From assembly GCF_014279975.1 (NCBI RefSeq), contig NZ_CP047936.1, forward strand, positions 1,860,001 to 1,924,000: a stretch of DNA of 64,000 nucleotides. Direction: 5' to 3'. Origin of the DNA: Synechococcus sp. BIOS-U3-1 (GTDB taxonomy: Bacteria > Cyanobacteriota > Cyanobacteriia > PCC-6307 > Cyanobiaceae). Shown here piece after piece: positions 35,969 to 45,921 of this stretch. Below the pieces are notes generated by a model. The model was not told the DNA's origin. It saw only the letters and a program-made list of their open reading frames with translations, and ran no database searches. The first letter of the stretch is position 1. Each line of letters starts with the position of its first letter. A program made the translations under genes and the position numbers.

Positions 35969-38260
35969 TCACAACTGCAAAGGATCGGGGTCAACCGCAA
36001 GGGAAACGTCTTTTGGCAGCCCTTCCCAAAGGCCGGTGCCGGGAGGCAAGGGGATCTCACTGTCCTTCGGACCATGCAGAAGTAACTGCCAGCGACTGCG
36101 GCCCGCCACCCGAGCCACAGGCGCAGGAGCAGGACCCAGCAGTTGCCAGCCTGCAGCGGCACAGCCTGCACGAATCCGTTCAGCCAGCAAGGTTCCAGCA
36201 GTCGCTGTATCGCTCGCGGACTGACCCGAAAGGCGAATCAGACAGGCCCGCGCGAAGGGCACCAGTCCGGCTTCACGGCGCAGGGTCGATTCCTCCTCCA
36301 GAAAACGTTCATAGCGACCATCCACCAGGTGTCGGATCACAGGGTGGTCAGGGCTGTAAGTCTGGACAAGCACCTCACCGGGCTTCTCAGCGCGCCCTGC
36401 GCGGCCAGCCAGTTGAAGCAGCAGTTGCAGGCACTGCTCACCAGCCCTCAGGTCAGGTCGATGCAGAAGACCATCTGCGGCAAGCACCGCTGCCAGAGTC
36501 ACGCGTGGCAGGTCCATCCCTTTGGCCAGCATCTGCGTTCCGACCAGCACATCGGCCTCGCCCTCCGCAAACTGGGCGAGCAGTCTGCGGTGACCATCAC
36601 GACCTCCTGTGGTGTCCCGATCAAACCGCAGCAGGCGCAGATCACTGAGCTCCTCGCCAAGACGCTCCAACACCCGTTGAGTGCCTGCTCCAAAAGGCTT
36701 GAATGCGAGGGAACCGCAGGATGTGCATGAGGGTGTGATGGCCGCTCGATGGTCACACCAATGACAGCGCAGCCACTGCTGCGCTCCCCGACTGCCATGA
36801 ACCGTGAGAGGAACGTCGCAGTGAGGGCACATCACCACCTCTCCGCAGCTGCGACAGCTCAAAAATGTGCTGTATCCACGTCTTGGAACCAGCACGACAG
36901 CCTGTTCCCCTTTCTCCGGAAGCTGTGCCAACCGGTCCATCAGAGCGCGACTGATCAAGCGTTTATTGCCCTCAGCCAGTTCATGGCGCATATCGATGAT
37001 CCGGACGGGTGGCAGCGGCTGGCTGGAGATTCGCGAGCACAGCCGGGCGAGAACCAGAGGACCTTGAGGTTGGAGCCGACTCCAGCTCTCAAGCGAAGGT
37101 GTCGCGCTGCCAAGCAGGAGACGGCCGCCCTGCCGCCTCACCCGCTCTGAAGCCATGACCCTTGCGTGGTAGCAGGGCATGGGTGAGTCTTGCTTGTAAG
37201 AGTTGTCGTGTTCCTCATCCAGCACCAGCAGGCCCAGCGGGCGCAGAGGAAGAAACACAGCGGAGCGCGTGCCAACGACCACCACGGGATCGCCGCTCTC
37301 GAGACAGCGACGCCAAGTGCGAACCCGCTCACGGGAGGTGCAACCGCTGTGGTACTCGAGAACTCGCCCTCCGAAACGCTGGCGACAACGATCCACGAGC
37401 TGGGGAATCAGGCCGATCTCCGGAGTGAGTAGCAGAACGTGTCGGCCAGCCGCCAACTCTGCAGCTGCCAGCTGTAAATAAACCTCAGTCTTGCCAGAAC
37501 CAGTGATGCCCCAAAGCAGCAGTTCTCCACCCTCAGGGAGTGCTTGAAACCGATTGACCACCGTTTGTTGCTCATCGGTCAGCGCTCGCGGTGACTCCAG
37601 CTCGCTAGCAAAGGCCGTCGCCCGGCCTGATTCAGTGCCACCGGTCTCCGATTTGCGTTGTCGGCTGATCAGGCCCTTGCCTTCCAGGCTCTTCACAGTG
37701 CCCGCTTGAAAACCCTCCGCCAGAAGGTCACGCTGCCAAGCGCCACCGCCTCTACGTTCGAGCTCCGCTAACAGTGCGCTCTGCCTGCTGGCCTTTGGCC
37801 TGGAGGAGCGATCAGCAGCATCAAGCCGCTCAACCCACCAGAGCTGGCGCAACGCAGGCGCAGAACAAGGCTTCTGGCCCAGCCATCCCGGCGGCAAAGC
37901 CGCTTTGAGCATGCGAAAGGCACTGGTATGGCAAAGGGCGGCCATGGCATCCAGCCATGATCGCCAGGATGGGTCGACTGCAGCACGCTGAACCAGTTCT
38001 TCAACAGGGTTGAGCCGAACAACATCGCTGTCAACAGAGTTCACCGTTGTTTTGATCGATCTGCAGCCCGTGACCAACCCCTGTAGCCGTCGGCCTCGCA
38101 GACGAACCGCCACAAGATCCCCCAGTCCCACTCCGAGACTCTGGCTGTCGCAATAGCTGAAAGTACGCCCGTCACGACCGGCCTCCAGCCAGACATCAAC
38201 TTCCGAAACCGACTGCGCGGCAGGAGGACTGGAGGATTGATTGACAGGGGTTGCCGACAT
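35969..38260 (-). CDS. priA: Primosomal protein N' (replication restart helicase)
   Basis: PriA restarts stalled replication forks. The 763-residue protein has an N-terminal DNA-binding domain, helicase motif I GITGSGKTEVYL, the DEEH box (LVLDEEHDNSYK), the zinc-binding Cys clusters (SCRSCGEVVMCPHC, CHWCDHRA...CTSCGS) and motifs V-VI with VGTQMLAKGMDLPRV and LAGRAGRA. Start is ATG at 38260, with an in-frame GTG one codon earlier. It diverges from sigA across about 300 bases. Confidence 0.96.
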   Translation of the reverse strand: MSATPVNQSSSPPAAQSVSEVDVWLEAGRDGRTFSYCDSQSLGVGLGDLVAVRLRGRRLQGLVTGCRSIKTTVNSVDSDVVRLNPVEELVQRAAVDPSWRSWLDAMAALCHTSAFRMLKAALPPGWLGQKPCSAPALRQLWWVERLDAADRSSRPKASRQSALLAELERRGGGAWQRDLLAEGFQAGTVKSLEGKGLISRQRKSETGGTESGRATAFASELESPRALTDEQQTVVNRFQALPEGGELLLWGITGSGKTEVYLQLAAAELAAGRHVLLLTPEIGLIPQLVDRCRQRFGGRVLEYHSGCTSRERVRTWRRCLESGDPVVVVGTRSAVFLPLRPLGLLVLDEEHDNSYKQDSPMPCYHARVMASERVRRQGGRLLLGSATPSLESWSRLQPQGPLVLARLCSRISSQPLPPVRIIDMRHELAEGNKRLISRALMDRLAQLPEKGEQAVVLVPRRGYSTFLSCRSCGEVVMCPHCDVPLTVHGSRGAQQWLRCHWCDHRAAITPSCTSCGSLAFKPFGAGTQRVLERLGEELSDLRLLRFDRDTTGGRDGHRRLLAQFAEGEADVLVGTQMLAKGMDLPRVTLAAVLAADGLLHRPDLRAGEQCLQLLLQLAGRAGRAEKPGEVLVQTYSPDHPVIRHLVDGRYERFLEEESTLRREAGLVPFARACLIRLSGQSASDTATAGTLLAERIRAGCAAAGWQLLGPAPAPVARVAGRSRWQLLLHGPKDSEIPLPPGTGLWEGLPKDVSLAVDPDPLQL

Positions 38261-38564
38261 CACATGTTTTTCTTAAGATACAGTTGTTGGACAGCTCAAC
38301 AGCTGTTGTCGGAACAGAGCAGAGTTCCGTCCAGTGGGAAGACACGAAGCTCGAGCCCGGGTTTATCCCGACGGCCGACCGGTCTGCGAACGCCCCTGAC
38401 AGCCCTGCCCTAGCCCAAAGCCCACCAATTGATTCTCGATCACGGTTCTTAACCGTCTACCCCTCTGCTTTGGGGAGATCGGAAAACTGTGATGCGCCCC
38501 AAGCCGAACTTGGTTGCGTTTGTTGACTGCGTTAGTTCAGTACACCCTCACCATCCCAAACACC
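38261..38564. other. Long divergent priA/sigA intergenic region
   Basis: These 304 bases lie between priA and sigA. They contain a perfect 12-base palindrome, CAACAGCTGTTG, at 38297-38308, 37 bases from the priA start. No tRNA or recognisable small RNA is seen. The rest probably holds the promoters of both genes and the long sigA leader. Confidence 0.5.
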
Positions 38565-39983
38565 ATGAGTCCTGCTGCGAGCAAGTCAGCTCAGCCCACG
38601 GCTTCATCGCCCAAGACTGCTGCTTCCAAAGCGGCGTCTACCAAGGCGGCTCCATCCATCGTGATGCTGGCGGATTCCAAAGGATTACCCAAGGGTGTGA
38701 GCAAGCAGGCCAAGCCGAAGTCAAAAACGTCAACGGCAAAGTCCTCTGCCACGAAGGCCACTCCGAAAGCGAAAACGGCCTCCAAGACCAGCACAGCCAA
38801 AAGCGCGACAGCAGCTAAGACCTCAGCAGCAACAAAGACAACGAAGGGCGCAAAAACCTCTTCGCAGGCAACCACAGCCAAGAGCTCAGCCGCTGCCAAG
38901 CCGACTGATCTTGATGCCGCCGCTGATCAATTGCTGGCCAAGACCGCCGGCAACCCTTCCGCAAGCAAGGAGGAGAAAGCCAAGGCAGACGCCAAAGCCA
39001 AGGTGCTGGCGAGCATCAAGGTTGGCCCGAAAGGCGTCTACACCGAAGATTCCATCAGGGTTTACCTGCAGGAGATTGGCAGAATCCGCCTGCTACGCCC
39101 AGACGAAGAAATCGAACTGGCTAGAAAGATCGCCGATCTTCTCTACCTCGAGGAACTGGCCGCCCAGTTCGAGAGTGACAACGGCCGCGAACCCGACAAC
39201 AAGGAATGGGCAGCGCTGGTGGAGATGCCGCTGATTCGTTTCCGCCGCCGACTGATGCTCGGCCGTCGGGCCAAGGAAAAAATGGTTCAGTCGAATCTTC
39301 GCTTGGTGGTGTCGATCGCCAAGAAATACATGAATCGGGGCCTGAGCTTCCAGGACCTCATTCAGGAAGGCAGTCTCGGCCTGATTCGTGCCGCGGAGAA
39401 ATTCGACCACGAGAAGGGCTACAAATTCTCCACCTACGCCACTTGGTGGATTCGCCAAGCGATTACGCGGGCCATCGCTGATCAGAGTCGAACGATTCGC
39501 CTCCCTGTTCACCTCTACGAGACCATTTCTCGCATCAAGAAGACCACCAAAGTGCTCAGCCAGGAGTTTGGCCGCAAACCGACGGAAGAAGAGATCGCCG
39601 AATCAATGGAAATGACCATTGAAAAGCTGCGCTTCATCGCCAAGAGTGCCCAGCTGCCGATCTCCCTTGAAACCCCAATCGGCAAAGAAGAGGATTCCCG
39701 TCTCGGCGATTTCATCGAAGCAGACATCGAGAATCCCGAGCAGGACGTGGCCAAAAATCTCCTCCGTGAGGATCTGGAAGGAGTGCTGGCGACCCTCAGC
39801 CCGAGGGAGCGAGATGTGCTCCGACTTCGCTACGGCCTTGACGATGGACGCATGAAGACGCTCGAGGAAATCGGTCAGATCTTCGATGTCACCCGTGAGC
39901 GAATCCGTCAAATCGAAGCCAAGGCATTGCGCAAGCTTCGTCATCCCAACCGGAACGGGGTGTTGAAGGAATACATCAAGTGA
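38565..39983 (+). CDS. sigA: Principal (group 1) sigma-70 factor
   Basis: The 472-residue protein from ATG 38565 is the housekeeping sigma factor. Residues 1-130 are an unusually Ala/Lys/Ser/Thr-rich, low-complexity tail. Region 1.2 is [15 protein letters not shown]; region 2 has [20 protein letters not shown] and [14 protein letters not shown]; region 4 ends with [19 protein letters not shown]-like sequence (reading [17 protein letters not shown]). A longer frame to 38514 adds 17 residues without support. A strong terminator follows at 40011-40039. Confidence 0.96.
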   Translation: MSPAASKSAQPTASSPKTAASKAASTKAAPSIVMLADSKGLPKGVSKQAKPKSKTSTAKSSATKATPKAKTASKTSTAKSATAAKTSAATKTTKGAKTSSQATTAKSSAAAKPTDLDAAADQLLAKTAGNPSASKEEKAKADAKAKVLASIKVGPKGVYTEDSIRVYLQEIGRIRLLRPDEEIELARKIADLLYLEELAAQFESDNGREPDNKEWAALVEMPLIRFRRRLMLGRRAKEKMVQSNLRLVVSIAKKYMNRGLSFQDLIQEGSLGLIRAAEKFDHEKGYKFSTYATWWIRQAITRAIADQSRTIRLPVHLYETISRIKKTTKVLSQEFGRKPTEEEIAESMEMTIEKLRFIAKSAQLPISLETPIGKEEDSRLGDFIEADIENPEQDVAKNLLREDLEGVLATLSPRERDVLRLRYGLDDGRMKTLEEIGQIFDVTRERIRQIEAKALRKLRHPNRNGVLKEYIK

Positions 39984-40010
39984 TTGCGTAGCAGCCGCTC
40001 TCAATTCAGT

Positions 40011-40039
40011 AAAAAAGGGGGTTAATTACCTCCTTTTTT
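40011..40039. terminator. Rho-independent terminator, usable on both strands
   Basis: The arm AAAAAAGGGGGT (40011-40022) pairs with ACCTCCTTTTTT (40028-40039) around a five-base loop TAATT, giving 12 pairs with one G-T wobble. The T-run follows for the sigA transcript, and on the opposite strand the same structure ends the 150-residue protein's transcript. It lies 27 bases after the sigA stop and 42 bases before the stop of the minus-strand gene. Confidence 0.9.
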
Positions 40040-40080
40040 ATTGAACGCTGCTTTTAAACTCTTGAATCGAACTAAACAAT

Positions 40081-40533
40081 TCAGTGCGATTCGACACTGT
40101 CAGTGAACTCCTGAAACGCCTTTTTCAAACGCTCAACAGGCGTTTCTGATGGAGGACATTCCTGATTAGTGGAACGGGTATAGGCCTGCAGAATGCGTGC
40201 TTCAGGTTCCAGCAATGCCGCGACTGCTGCCTTGAGCATCACAACATTGCGCTGAGGCGTTAATCCGGCCAGATAGGAATGCAGGGACCACGGTCCTGAA
40301 TCATCCTGCTTTTCCAGCCTCAGAGGCCTGATCAATTGATAAGCCCGATCGCCGTCGGAGTCGGTGGTCTGCCTGAGACGCGCTACCAGCATCACACCGC
40401 TGGTGAGCAGCACCAGTCGAATCGATCCCTCGCTCAACAAAGGCAGAAAAGGAACTGAATCATCCACCTGAGCCAGAGAGGAGCCGGCGGATGGATGGCT
40501 CAGCTTCACTCCGTTGACCACAGGACCAGGCAT
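40081..40533 (-). CDS. Conserved cyanobacterial hypothetical protein
   Basis: The 150-residue protein is soluble and mixed alpha/beta, with IRLVLLTSGVMLVARLRQTT and a helical C-terminus (VERLKKAFQEFTDSVES). No motif I recognise. It shares the bidirectional terminator with sigA, and its start is 164 bases from hemC on the other strand. The frame is clearly coding from composition, but function is unknown. Confidence 0.75.
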   Translation of the reverse strand: MPGPVVNGVKLSHPSAGSSLAQVDDSVPFLPLLSEGSIRLVLLTSGVMLVARLRQTTDSDGDRAYQLIRPLRLEKQDDSGPWSLHSYLAGLTPQRNVVMLKAAVAALLEPEARILQAYTRSTNQECPPSETPVERLKKAFQEFTDSVESH

Positions 40534-40697
40534 CGCGACCCTCGAGAACGCTCAGATCGTAAAGCTGCTCGCCGAGAAGAGTGAGGCCTGCTTCTGCGCT
40601 ACAGAGTCAAAAAGCTTTCATGGGCCTGCATTCTGTGAAATCTTGAGCGGAACTGGGCCTTCGACTCCGTAGGCTGAGTGGCTGTTTCAACGTGCCC

Positions 40698-41651
40698 ATG
40701 GCTCTCGAGCAACTGCGTATCGCCTCCCGCCGCAGCCAGCTGGCCATGGTGCAGACCAACTGGGTGAAAGCGGAACTGGAAAAAGCCCACCCAGGGCTTG
40801 CGATCTCGGTGGAGGCCATGGCCACGAAGGGCGACAAAATTCTGGACGTCGCTCTGGCAAAAATCGGCGATAAGGGCCTATTCACAAAGGAACTGGAAGC
40901 CCAGATGTTGGTGGGTCGAGCGGAGATCGCCGTGCACTCACTCAAGGATCTACCCACCAACCTGCCCGACGGCCTGATGCTCGGTTGCATCACCGAGAGG
41001 GAGGACCCAGCGGATGCCTTGGTGGTGAACAGCAAAAACGCTGAATACACCCTTGAGACATTGCCAGAGGGATCCGTCGTTGGCACGAGCTCGTTGCGAA
41101 GACTCGCTCAGCTGCGTTACCACTTCCCCCACCTGCAGTTCAAAGACGTTCGCGGCAACGTCATTACCAGGCTGGAAAAATTGGATGCTGGCGGATATGA
41201 CTGCCTGATCCTCGCAGCGGCAGGCCTGAGTCGGCTTGGATTCGGAGATCGAATCCATCAGATCATTCCAGGCCACATTTCACTTCATGCGGTGGGACAG
41301 GGAGCCCTTGGAATTGAATGCGTCTCCGACAACCAGGATGTTCTGAACATCATTCAAGTGTTGGAGCATGCTCCAACCGCTGGACGATGTCTGGCGGAAC
41401 GGGCTTTCCTCCGGGAACTTGAAGGTGGATGCCAGGTTCCTATTGGGGTGAACAGCCGTATTGATGGTCATGAAATGGTTCTCACCGGGATGGTGGCCAG
41501 CCTTGATGGCAAGCAAATGATCCGTGATGAACGCCGAGGTCCCCTCAGCAATCCAGAAGATGTGGGTTTAAAGCTCGCAGCTGACTTGAAATCCCGTGGT
41601 GCAGGCGAGATCCTTCAGGAGATCTTCGCATCGGTTCGTCCCGAAGCCTGA
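40698..41651 (+). CDS. hemC: Hydroxymethylbilane synthase (porphobilinogen deaminase)
   Basis: It links four porphobilinogens into hydroxymethylbilane in the heme and chlorophyll pathway. The 317-residue protein begins at ATG 40698 (GTG two codons earlier is possible). Visible features are [24 protein letters not shown] with the conserved Asp in the SLKDLPT region, and the cofactor-attaching Cys in [10 protein letters not shown]. It overlaps the downstream MarC gene by four bases if that gene starts at the proposed CTG. Confidence 0.97.
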   Translation: MALEQLRIASRRSQLAMVQTNWVKAELEKAHPGLAISVEAMATKGDKILDVALAKIGDKGLFTKELEAQMLVGRAEIAVHSLKDLPTNLPDGLMLGCITEREDPADALVVNSKNAEYTLETLPEGSVVGTSSLRRLAQLRYHFPHLQFKDVRGNVITRLEKLDAGGYDCLILAAAGLSRLGFGDRIHQIIPGHISLHAVGQGALGIECVSDNQDVLNIIQVLEHAPTAGRCLAERAFLRELEGGCQVPIGVNSRIDGHEMVLTGMVASLDGKQMIRDERRGPLSNPEDVGLKLAADLKSRGAGEILQEIFASVRPEA

Positions 41652-42286
41652 CTAAGTCACTGCTGCACACAGCGGTCGGAATTTTCACCATTTCGAATCC
41701 GATCGGCAATCTGCCGATCTACTTGTCTTTCACAAACGGCAACAAGAGTCAGCACAGAGCGATCGCACGCAGCAGCGCTTTCACCATGGTGATTGGCCTG
41801 CTTCTCGCCACCTGGCTTGGCAATGATCTGCTCGGCTTCTTTGGAATCGGCAGACCAGCCTTTCAGGTAGCAGGTGGATTGATCGTGGTGCTGATCGGCC
41901 TTTCGATGCTGCGCTCGGAACCTTCGAAGGTTCACCACGATCCGAAGTCCTTGGAACGCGACCAGAACTCTTCGGTGAAGGGAATCGTGCCTCTGGGCAT
42001 TCCCCTACTGGCAGGTCCAGGCACCCTCACAGTGGTGATCGCGGATCCAAATGCCACCAGCATGGGAGGGAAGGTGATGCTCAGCCTGGTTGTGCTCACC
42101 ATGAGTTTGCTCATTTATCTGATTTTCAATGCTGGTGAGTTGTTCTCATCCAGGATCAGTGAATCTGCCTTGCAGGTGCTCACGAAAATCATGGGCTTGA
42201 TCCTCACCGCCATTGCAGTTCAGATGTTGTTCACAGGCTTCAGTGCAGGGTTCCCCATGCTTGGAGGAGTAGGCCTCACCGGGTGA
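41648..42286 (+). CDS. MarC-family membrane protein, proposed CTG start
   Basis: The annotation by ATG/GTG/TTG would start at TTG 41723 and lose the family's conserved first helix. In the same frame the sequence upstream reads [20 protein letters not shown], the MarC signature, and no ATG, GTG or TTG precedes it. The best start is CTG at 41648, which overlaps the hemC stop (CTGA), giving 212 residues, close to E. coli MarC (221). The protein has about six membrane helices. Function is unknown; family names to the contrary, MarC does not appear to cause antibiotic resistance. Confidence 0.8.
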   Translation: MTKSLLHTAVGIFTISNPIGNLPIYLSFTNGNKSQHRAIARSSAFTMVIGLLLATWLGNDLLGFFGIGRPAFQVAGGLIVVLIGLSMLRSEPSKVHHDPKSLERDQNSSVKGIVPLGIPLLAGPGTLTVVIADPNATSMGGKVMLSLVVLTMSLLIYLIFNAGELFSSRISESALQVLTKIMGLILTAIAVQMLFTGFSAGFPMLGGVGLTG

Positions 42287-42815
42287 TTTTCACCGGAGTG
42301 CCCACATCCACCAGTTCGTAGAGCTTCTGAACGTGGGCATTGAGCATGCGGACACAGCCATTCGACACCGCCGCGCGGATTTTCACCCATTGAGGCCAAG
42401 GGGTTCCATGAATTCCGAATTGGTTAGGTCCCTGCTGCAGAAAACCGATCCAGCGATGGCCGAGTGGGCTAGAAGGCCCAGTGACCGGATGGATCTGGCC
42501 GGATTTCGTGCTTTGGTACTGAGGATTAACAAGCTTGGTCTCAACCCGAAACACACCCGTCGGTGTTGGAGTTTTGGGATCACCAATCGCCACCGGCCAG
42601 CGCCCGATCGACTGACCAGCGCGGATCACACTGATGCGTCGCTGCTTGAGATCGAGATGAATACTGGTTTCAGCATTCACGGGATGCACTTTTGCTGAAG
42701 CCAACAACGGTGCCTGCGACTGAGGCGAAGCCTGTGCAGGAACCGTTGCAGCCAGAGCTAAGGACACAACTCCAAGGGTCGCCAGAGAGGAACAACCAAC
42801 GCACTTGAGACGCAT
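42276..42815 (-). CDS. L,D-transpeptidase (YkuD domain), exported
   Basis: The 179-residue protein from ATG 42815 starts with a signal peptide (KCVGCSSLATLGVVSLALAA, cleavage after AQA). The YkuD domain has HGTPWP and the catalytic Cys in SNGCVRM. It forms or edits 3,3 cross-links or anchors proteins to peptidoglycan. Longer in-frame starts exist at 42854 (ATG) and 42875 (GTG), and I cannot decide on ribosome-site grounds. It overlaps the MarC end tail to tail by 11 bases. Confidence 0.88.
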   Translation of the reverse strand: MRLKCVGCSSLATLGVVSLALAATVPAQASPQSQAPLLASAKVHPVNAETSIHLDLKQRRISVIRAGQSIGRWPVAIGDPKTPTPTGVFRVETKLVNPQYQSTKSGQIHPVTGPSSPLGHRWIGFLQQGPNQFGIHGTPWPQWVKIRAAVSNGCVRMLNAHVQKLYELVDVGTPVKITR

Positions 42816-43061
42816 TACCAGACGACCAAGACTCACTGGTCTCAACGTATCCATCGGCCGGGGTAAAAACCGCACACCAGTGGAGGACTTTCTGAAGAAA
42901 CGAACCCACCACTCAGCAGAACAGAATCCTGGCTTTTGCTACCAAGGGAAAAATTCTCTGGATTGTGCGATGCCGGAACAACTCCAGTGGATCAATCTCA
43001 AGATCAAGAACATCATTCCCGCCAGCGCAGGAGCGATTCTGCTGAACCCCTGAATGACAGC

Positions 43062-43553
43062 TCAGGTCAGCACCGCAAAAGCAAACCAAAGCAGAACGAC
43101 AGCAAAGACAAGGTTGACGAACTTGCTGCCTGCTCTGGGACGCTGGCGGGTTCGACCTGATTCGAACAGATGAAGCACCGCTGCTTGCAGCATGTAGATG
43201 CCGAACACCAGGACGAGGGAACCAAGAGCCGTGGTTCCCCAGCCCAGGAACGAGGCGATCACAGCTACCAGCCCCCAGGCGAGATTGGCGAATCCCACCT
43301 CAAGCTGGAAGTCGTTGCGCTTGCCGAGATCCCAGCCCATGCGCACTGCATCGCTGCGGTGAAACACAGCATGGCGAACGAACGACAAGAGCCCCACACC
43401 ACCGACTGACCAGAGCGCAACCCAATGAGCTGCAGAGTGAATTTGACCTGCAGAAAGAGCACTGAATCCAAAAAAGAGACCGATGCCACCCACGAGCCAG
43501 GTGGCTTGCATCAGAACCTTGGAGATCCAAGGATGGGTCGGCAGCATCATCAC
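43062..43553 (-). CDS. Four-helix membrane protein, unknown
   Basis: The 163-residue protein has four predicted helices: LMQATWLVGGIGLFFGFSAL, AHWVALWSVGGVGLLSFV, VGFANLAWGLVAVIASFLGW with the following LGSLVLVFGIYMLQAAVLHLF, and VNLVFAVVLLWFAFAVL. The segment VRMGWDLGKRNDFQLEVGFANL is a conserved-looking loop, of a type I recall from small DUF6790-like proteins, but I am not certain. Function unknown. It is 24 bases upstream of the pyrophosphatase stop on the same strand. Confidence 0.72.
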   Translation of the reverse strand: MMMLPTHPWISKVLMQATWLVGGIGLFFGFSALSAGQIHSAAHWVALWSVGGVGLLSFVRHAVFHRSDAVRMGWDLGKRNDFQLEVGFANLAWGLVAVIASFLGWGTTALGSLVLVFGIYMLQAAVLHLFESGRTRQRPRAGSKFVNLVFAVVLLWFAFAVLT

Positions 43554-43577
43554 GTTGAACGCGGCGCAACTGGTGGA

Positions 43578-44165
43578 TTAATCCACCAGTTTGGGGTCAA
43601 TCTCAGCCAGGTAACGAGCCTCACAGGTCTTGATGATCTCAATGGCTTTATCCGTACCGAAAAAGCCGTTCACAGTGCAGGTTCCTGGCTTCTTGAGATC
43701 CTTGTAATGCTCCCAGTAATACGTGGTTTCCTTTTTCCATTGCCCGCCAAGATCCTCAAAGCTCTTGATGTGATCCATACGCTTGTCATCGGCAAGCACC
43801 GCGATGACCTTGTCATCAACCTCACCGCCATCATCGAACGTCATGATGCCGATGATGCGAGCTTCAACAATTGAACCTGGAATCAGAGGCTCGGTGACAT
43901 TCACAATCTCAATATCAAGCGGGTCACCGTCTTCATCCCAGGTCCTGGGAATGCAGCCATAAGCGAAGGGATAGGCCAGTGAGGAATAACCGACCCGGTC
44001 AAGCTTCAGGTGACCTGTTTCAGTGATCAGCTCGTACTTGTTGATCGTGTTGGAGTTGAGCTCCACGATCGTGTTCAGACGCAACTCGGATTCGTCAGCA
44101 AAGGCCGGCAACACGTGCAGCAGGTTCGGCATGCTGCGGCTCGGAGCCTGGTCGAGATTGGCCAT
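43578..44165 (-). CDS. ppa: Inorganic pyrophosphatase, canonical family I
   Basis: It hydrolyses pyrophosphate to drive biosynthesis. From ATG 44165 the protein has 195 residues, with NKYEL, LDRVGYSS, AYGCIPRTWDEDGDPLD (full DGDPxD catalytic triad), TFDDGGEVDDK and HYKDLKKPG. All the ligands are intact, unlike the copy at 25371-25883. An earlier in-frame start at 44201 would add 12 residues. It is likely the working enzyme of the cell. Confidence 0.94.
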   Translation of the reverse strand: MANLDQAPSRSMPNLLHVLPAFADESELRLNTIVELNSNTINKYELITETGHLKLDRVGYSSLAYPFAYGCIPRTWDEDGDPLDIEIVNVTEPLIPGSIVEARIIGIMTFDDGGEVDDKVIAVLADDKRMDHIKSFEDLGGQWKKETTYYWEHYKDLKKPGTCTVNGFFGTDKAIEIIKTCEARYLAEIDPKLVD

Positions 44166-44289
44166 GGAGGACGGCGTTCGGAGCGGTGATATTACGAGCA
44201 CGTCTGAGCAACAGCTCCATGCTCAACCGTGTTGTTCAGCTCTGACATTCACCACGAGCTGATTCATCACAAAGCAACTGGCAGAGCGG

Positions 44290-45831
44290 TTAAGCCCGGA
44301 CAGTGAACAACCGCTCCAGCTTGGCTTCCAGATAGCTCAAAAAGGGGCCGCTCGAAAGAGATCGGCCAGACACCTGCTCCACCAGTTGCTCAGCATTCAA
44401 AGCACGACCGACGGGATGGACGTTGTCCCTCAGCCAACCGAGCATGAGGCTGAGATCTCCACGGCGAACGTGCTCTTCAGGAGATCCGATCGCCAACTGC
44501 ATCGCTTCGCTCAGCTGGGCACTGACTAAGTGTCCAAGCAAATAGGACGGGAAGTAGCCAAAAAGGCCTTCACTCCAATGCACATCCTGAAGACAGCCCT
44601 GGGCATCATCTGCGGGTGTGACCCCCAGCAGTTCTCGATAACGACGATTCCATTCGCTCGGAAGATCCTCCACCGGCAGGCCCTGTTCCAACAAAGCCAA
44701 CTCAAGATCGGTTCGAATAAGAATATGAAGCCCGTAGCTGAGTTCGTCTGCTTCCACCCGATTGCATCCGGGCGCCATCGGATTCATCGCCTTCCAGAGA
44801 TCAGTTGCCGACTCGAGAGGTGCACCTGCAGCGGCAAAGCGTTGCCACCAAAGTTCTGAGAAGGGCTGACTTCGGGCCACCCGGTTTTCCCAAAACAACG
44901 ACTGACTTTCATGCACTGCCATGGACGTGGCCTGGCCGAGAGGCCAGGCAAACCACTGATGCGAGGTAGTCGGCAGTCCCTGCTCGTACAGCGAATGTCC
45001 CCACTCGTGTGCTGTGGCCAGAAAACAGGACAAAGGCTGACCAGGCACCACACGCGTGGTGATGCGGAAGTCGCGAGGACCCAACGTGATCGAAAAGGGG
45101 TGTGGGGAGGCCGCCACGCATGTGATCCCCCTGTCCCTGCCCCAGTCGCAGAGCAGCTGGTCACAGAGCTGCTGCTGAGTCGATGCAGGCAGATCCCAAC
45201 TGAGAGATGACGGCCTGGGACTGCCCTTGAGCTGCTCCAATAATTCGGGCAGACGTTTGCGTAGGGGCGCAAACAATTCCTGAAGCCGCAGAAGTGTGAG
45301 GTCAGGCTCGAACGGCTGCGCGAGAGTTTCCCAGCAACTTCGCGGCTCTGCCAGCTGACGAGCCTGTTCCTGACGCAACTCCACCATCCGACGAAGAGCA
45401 GGCGCAAAAAGGGAGAAGTCGGACGTGCTGCGGGCCTGTTGCCAAAGGTCATACCCCTGGGATTTGGCTTTGGCGAGAGCACTGACTAAATCAGGATCAA
45501 GTGCTTGCTGCCGACGGAGATCCTGCTCAAGCAGATCCAAATTGCGGGCTTGGCCGCTGGTGGCTTCAGGGCGATCAACACCGTTTGCGCGGATTCGCCA
45601 CTCCTCGCGGGCTTCAGCGATCAGCTCCGCATAGTGATCAGAACTTTGGCGGGCGTGGAGCTGGCGAGCCAACAACGCCAATTGCTCACCTCGCCAGGCT
45701 GCACCACCGCTTGGCATTCGGGTGTTTTGATCCCAATAAAGAGTCCTGGTTATGGAATCCATAACCTGGGTTTCGTGGAGGTGCGAGCCAAGACGATCCC
45801 AAGCCGTTTTCCCGGCAGCCATTGGCTTCAT
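44290..45831 (-). CDS. M32 metallocarboxypeptidase
   Basis: The 513-residue protein belongs to the thermostable carboxypeptidase 1 family. The zinc motif HEWGH lies in ATAHEWGHSLYEQ, with the third ligand in the downstream ESQSLFWENRV stretch. Other family features are ITTRVVPG and ELSYGLHILIRTDLE. It trims C-terminal residues from peptides in the cytoplasm. No evident operon partner. Confidence 0.93.
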   Translation of the reverse strand: MKPMAAGKTAWDRLGSHLHETQVMDSITRTLYWDQNTRMPSGGAAWRGEQLALLARQLHARQSSDHYAELIAEAREEWRIRANGVDRPEATSGQARNLDLLEQDLRRQQALDPDLVSALAKAKSQGYDLWQQARSTSDFSLFAPALRRMVELRQEQARQLAEPRSCWETLAQPFEPDLTLLRLQELFAPLRKRLPELLEQLKGSPRPSSLSWDLPASTQQQLCDQLLCDWGRDRGITCVAASPHPFSITLGPRDFRITTRVVPGQPLSCFLATAHEWGHSLYEQGLPTTSHQWFAWPLGQATSMAVHESQSLFWENRVARSQPFSELWWQRFAAAGAPLESATDLWKAMNPMAPGCNRVEADELSYGLHILIRTDLELALLEQGLPVEDLPSEWNRRYRELLGVTPADDAQGCLQDVHWSEGLFGYFPSYLLGHLVSAQLSEAMQLAIGSPEEHVRRGDLSLMLGWLRDNVHPVGRALNAEQLVEQVSGRSLSSGPFLSYLEAKLERLFTVRA

Positions 45832-45921
45832 CGATCTGAAACGACCTTAACCAGCTTCAAGCCCAGAGCACAGCTTCCAAAACGCAAAGCACTGATGCGT
45901 CTGCTTTCAATCAATCACCGA

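Noticed and set aside
42970-43053. A 27-residue open frame between the L,D-transpeptidase and the four-helix membrane protein genes
   Set aside because: Too short, no ribosome site, no helix pattern beyond chance; likely non-coding.
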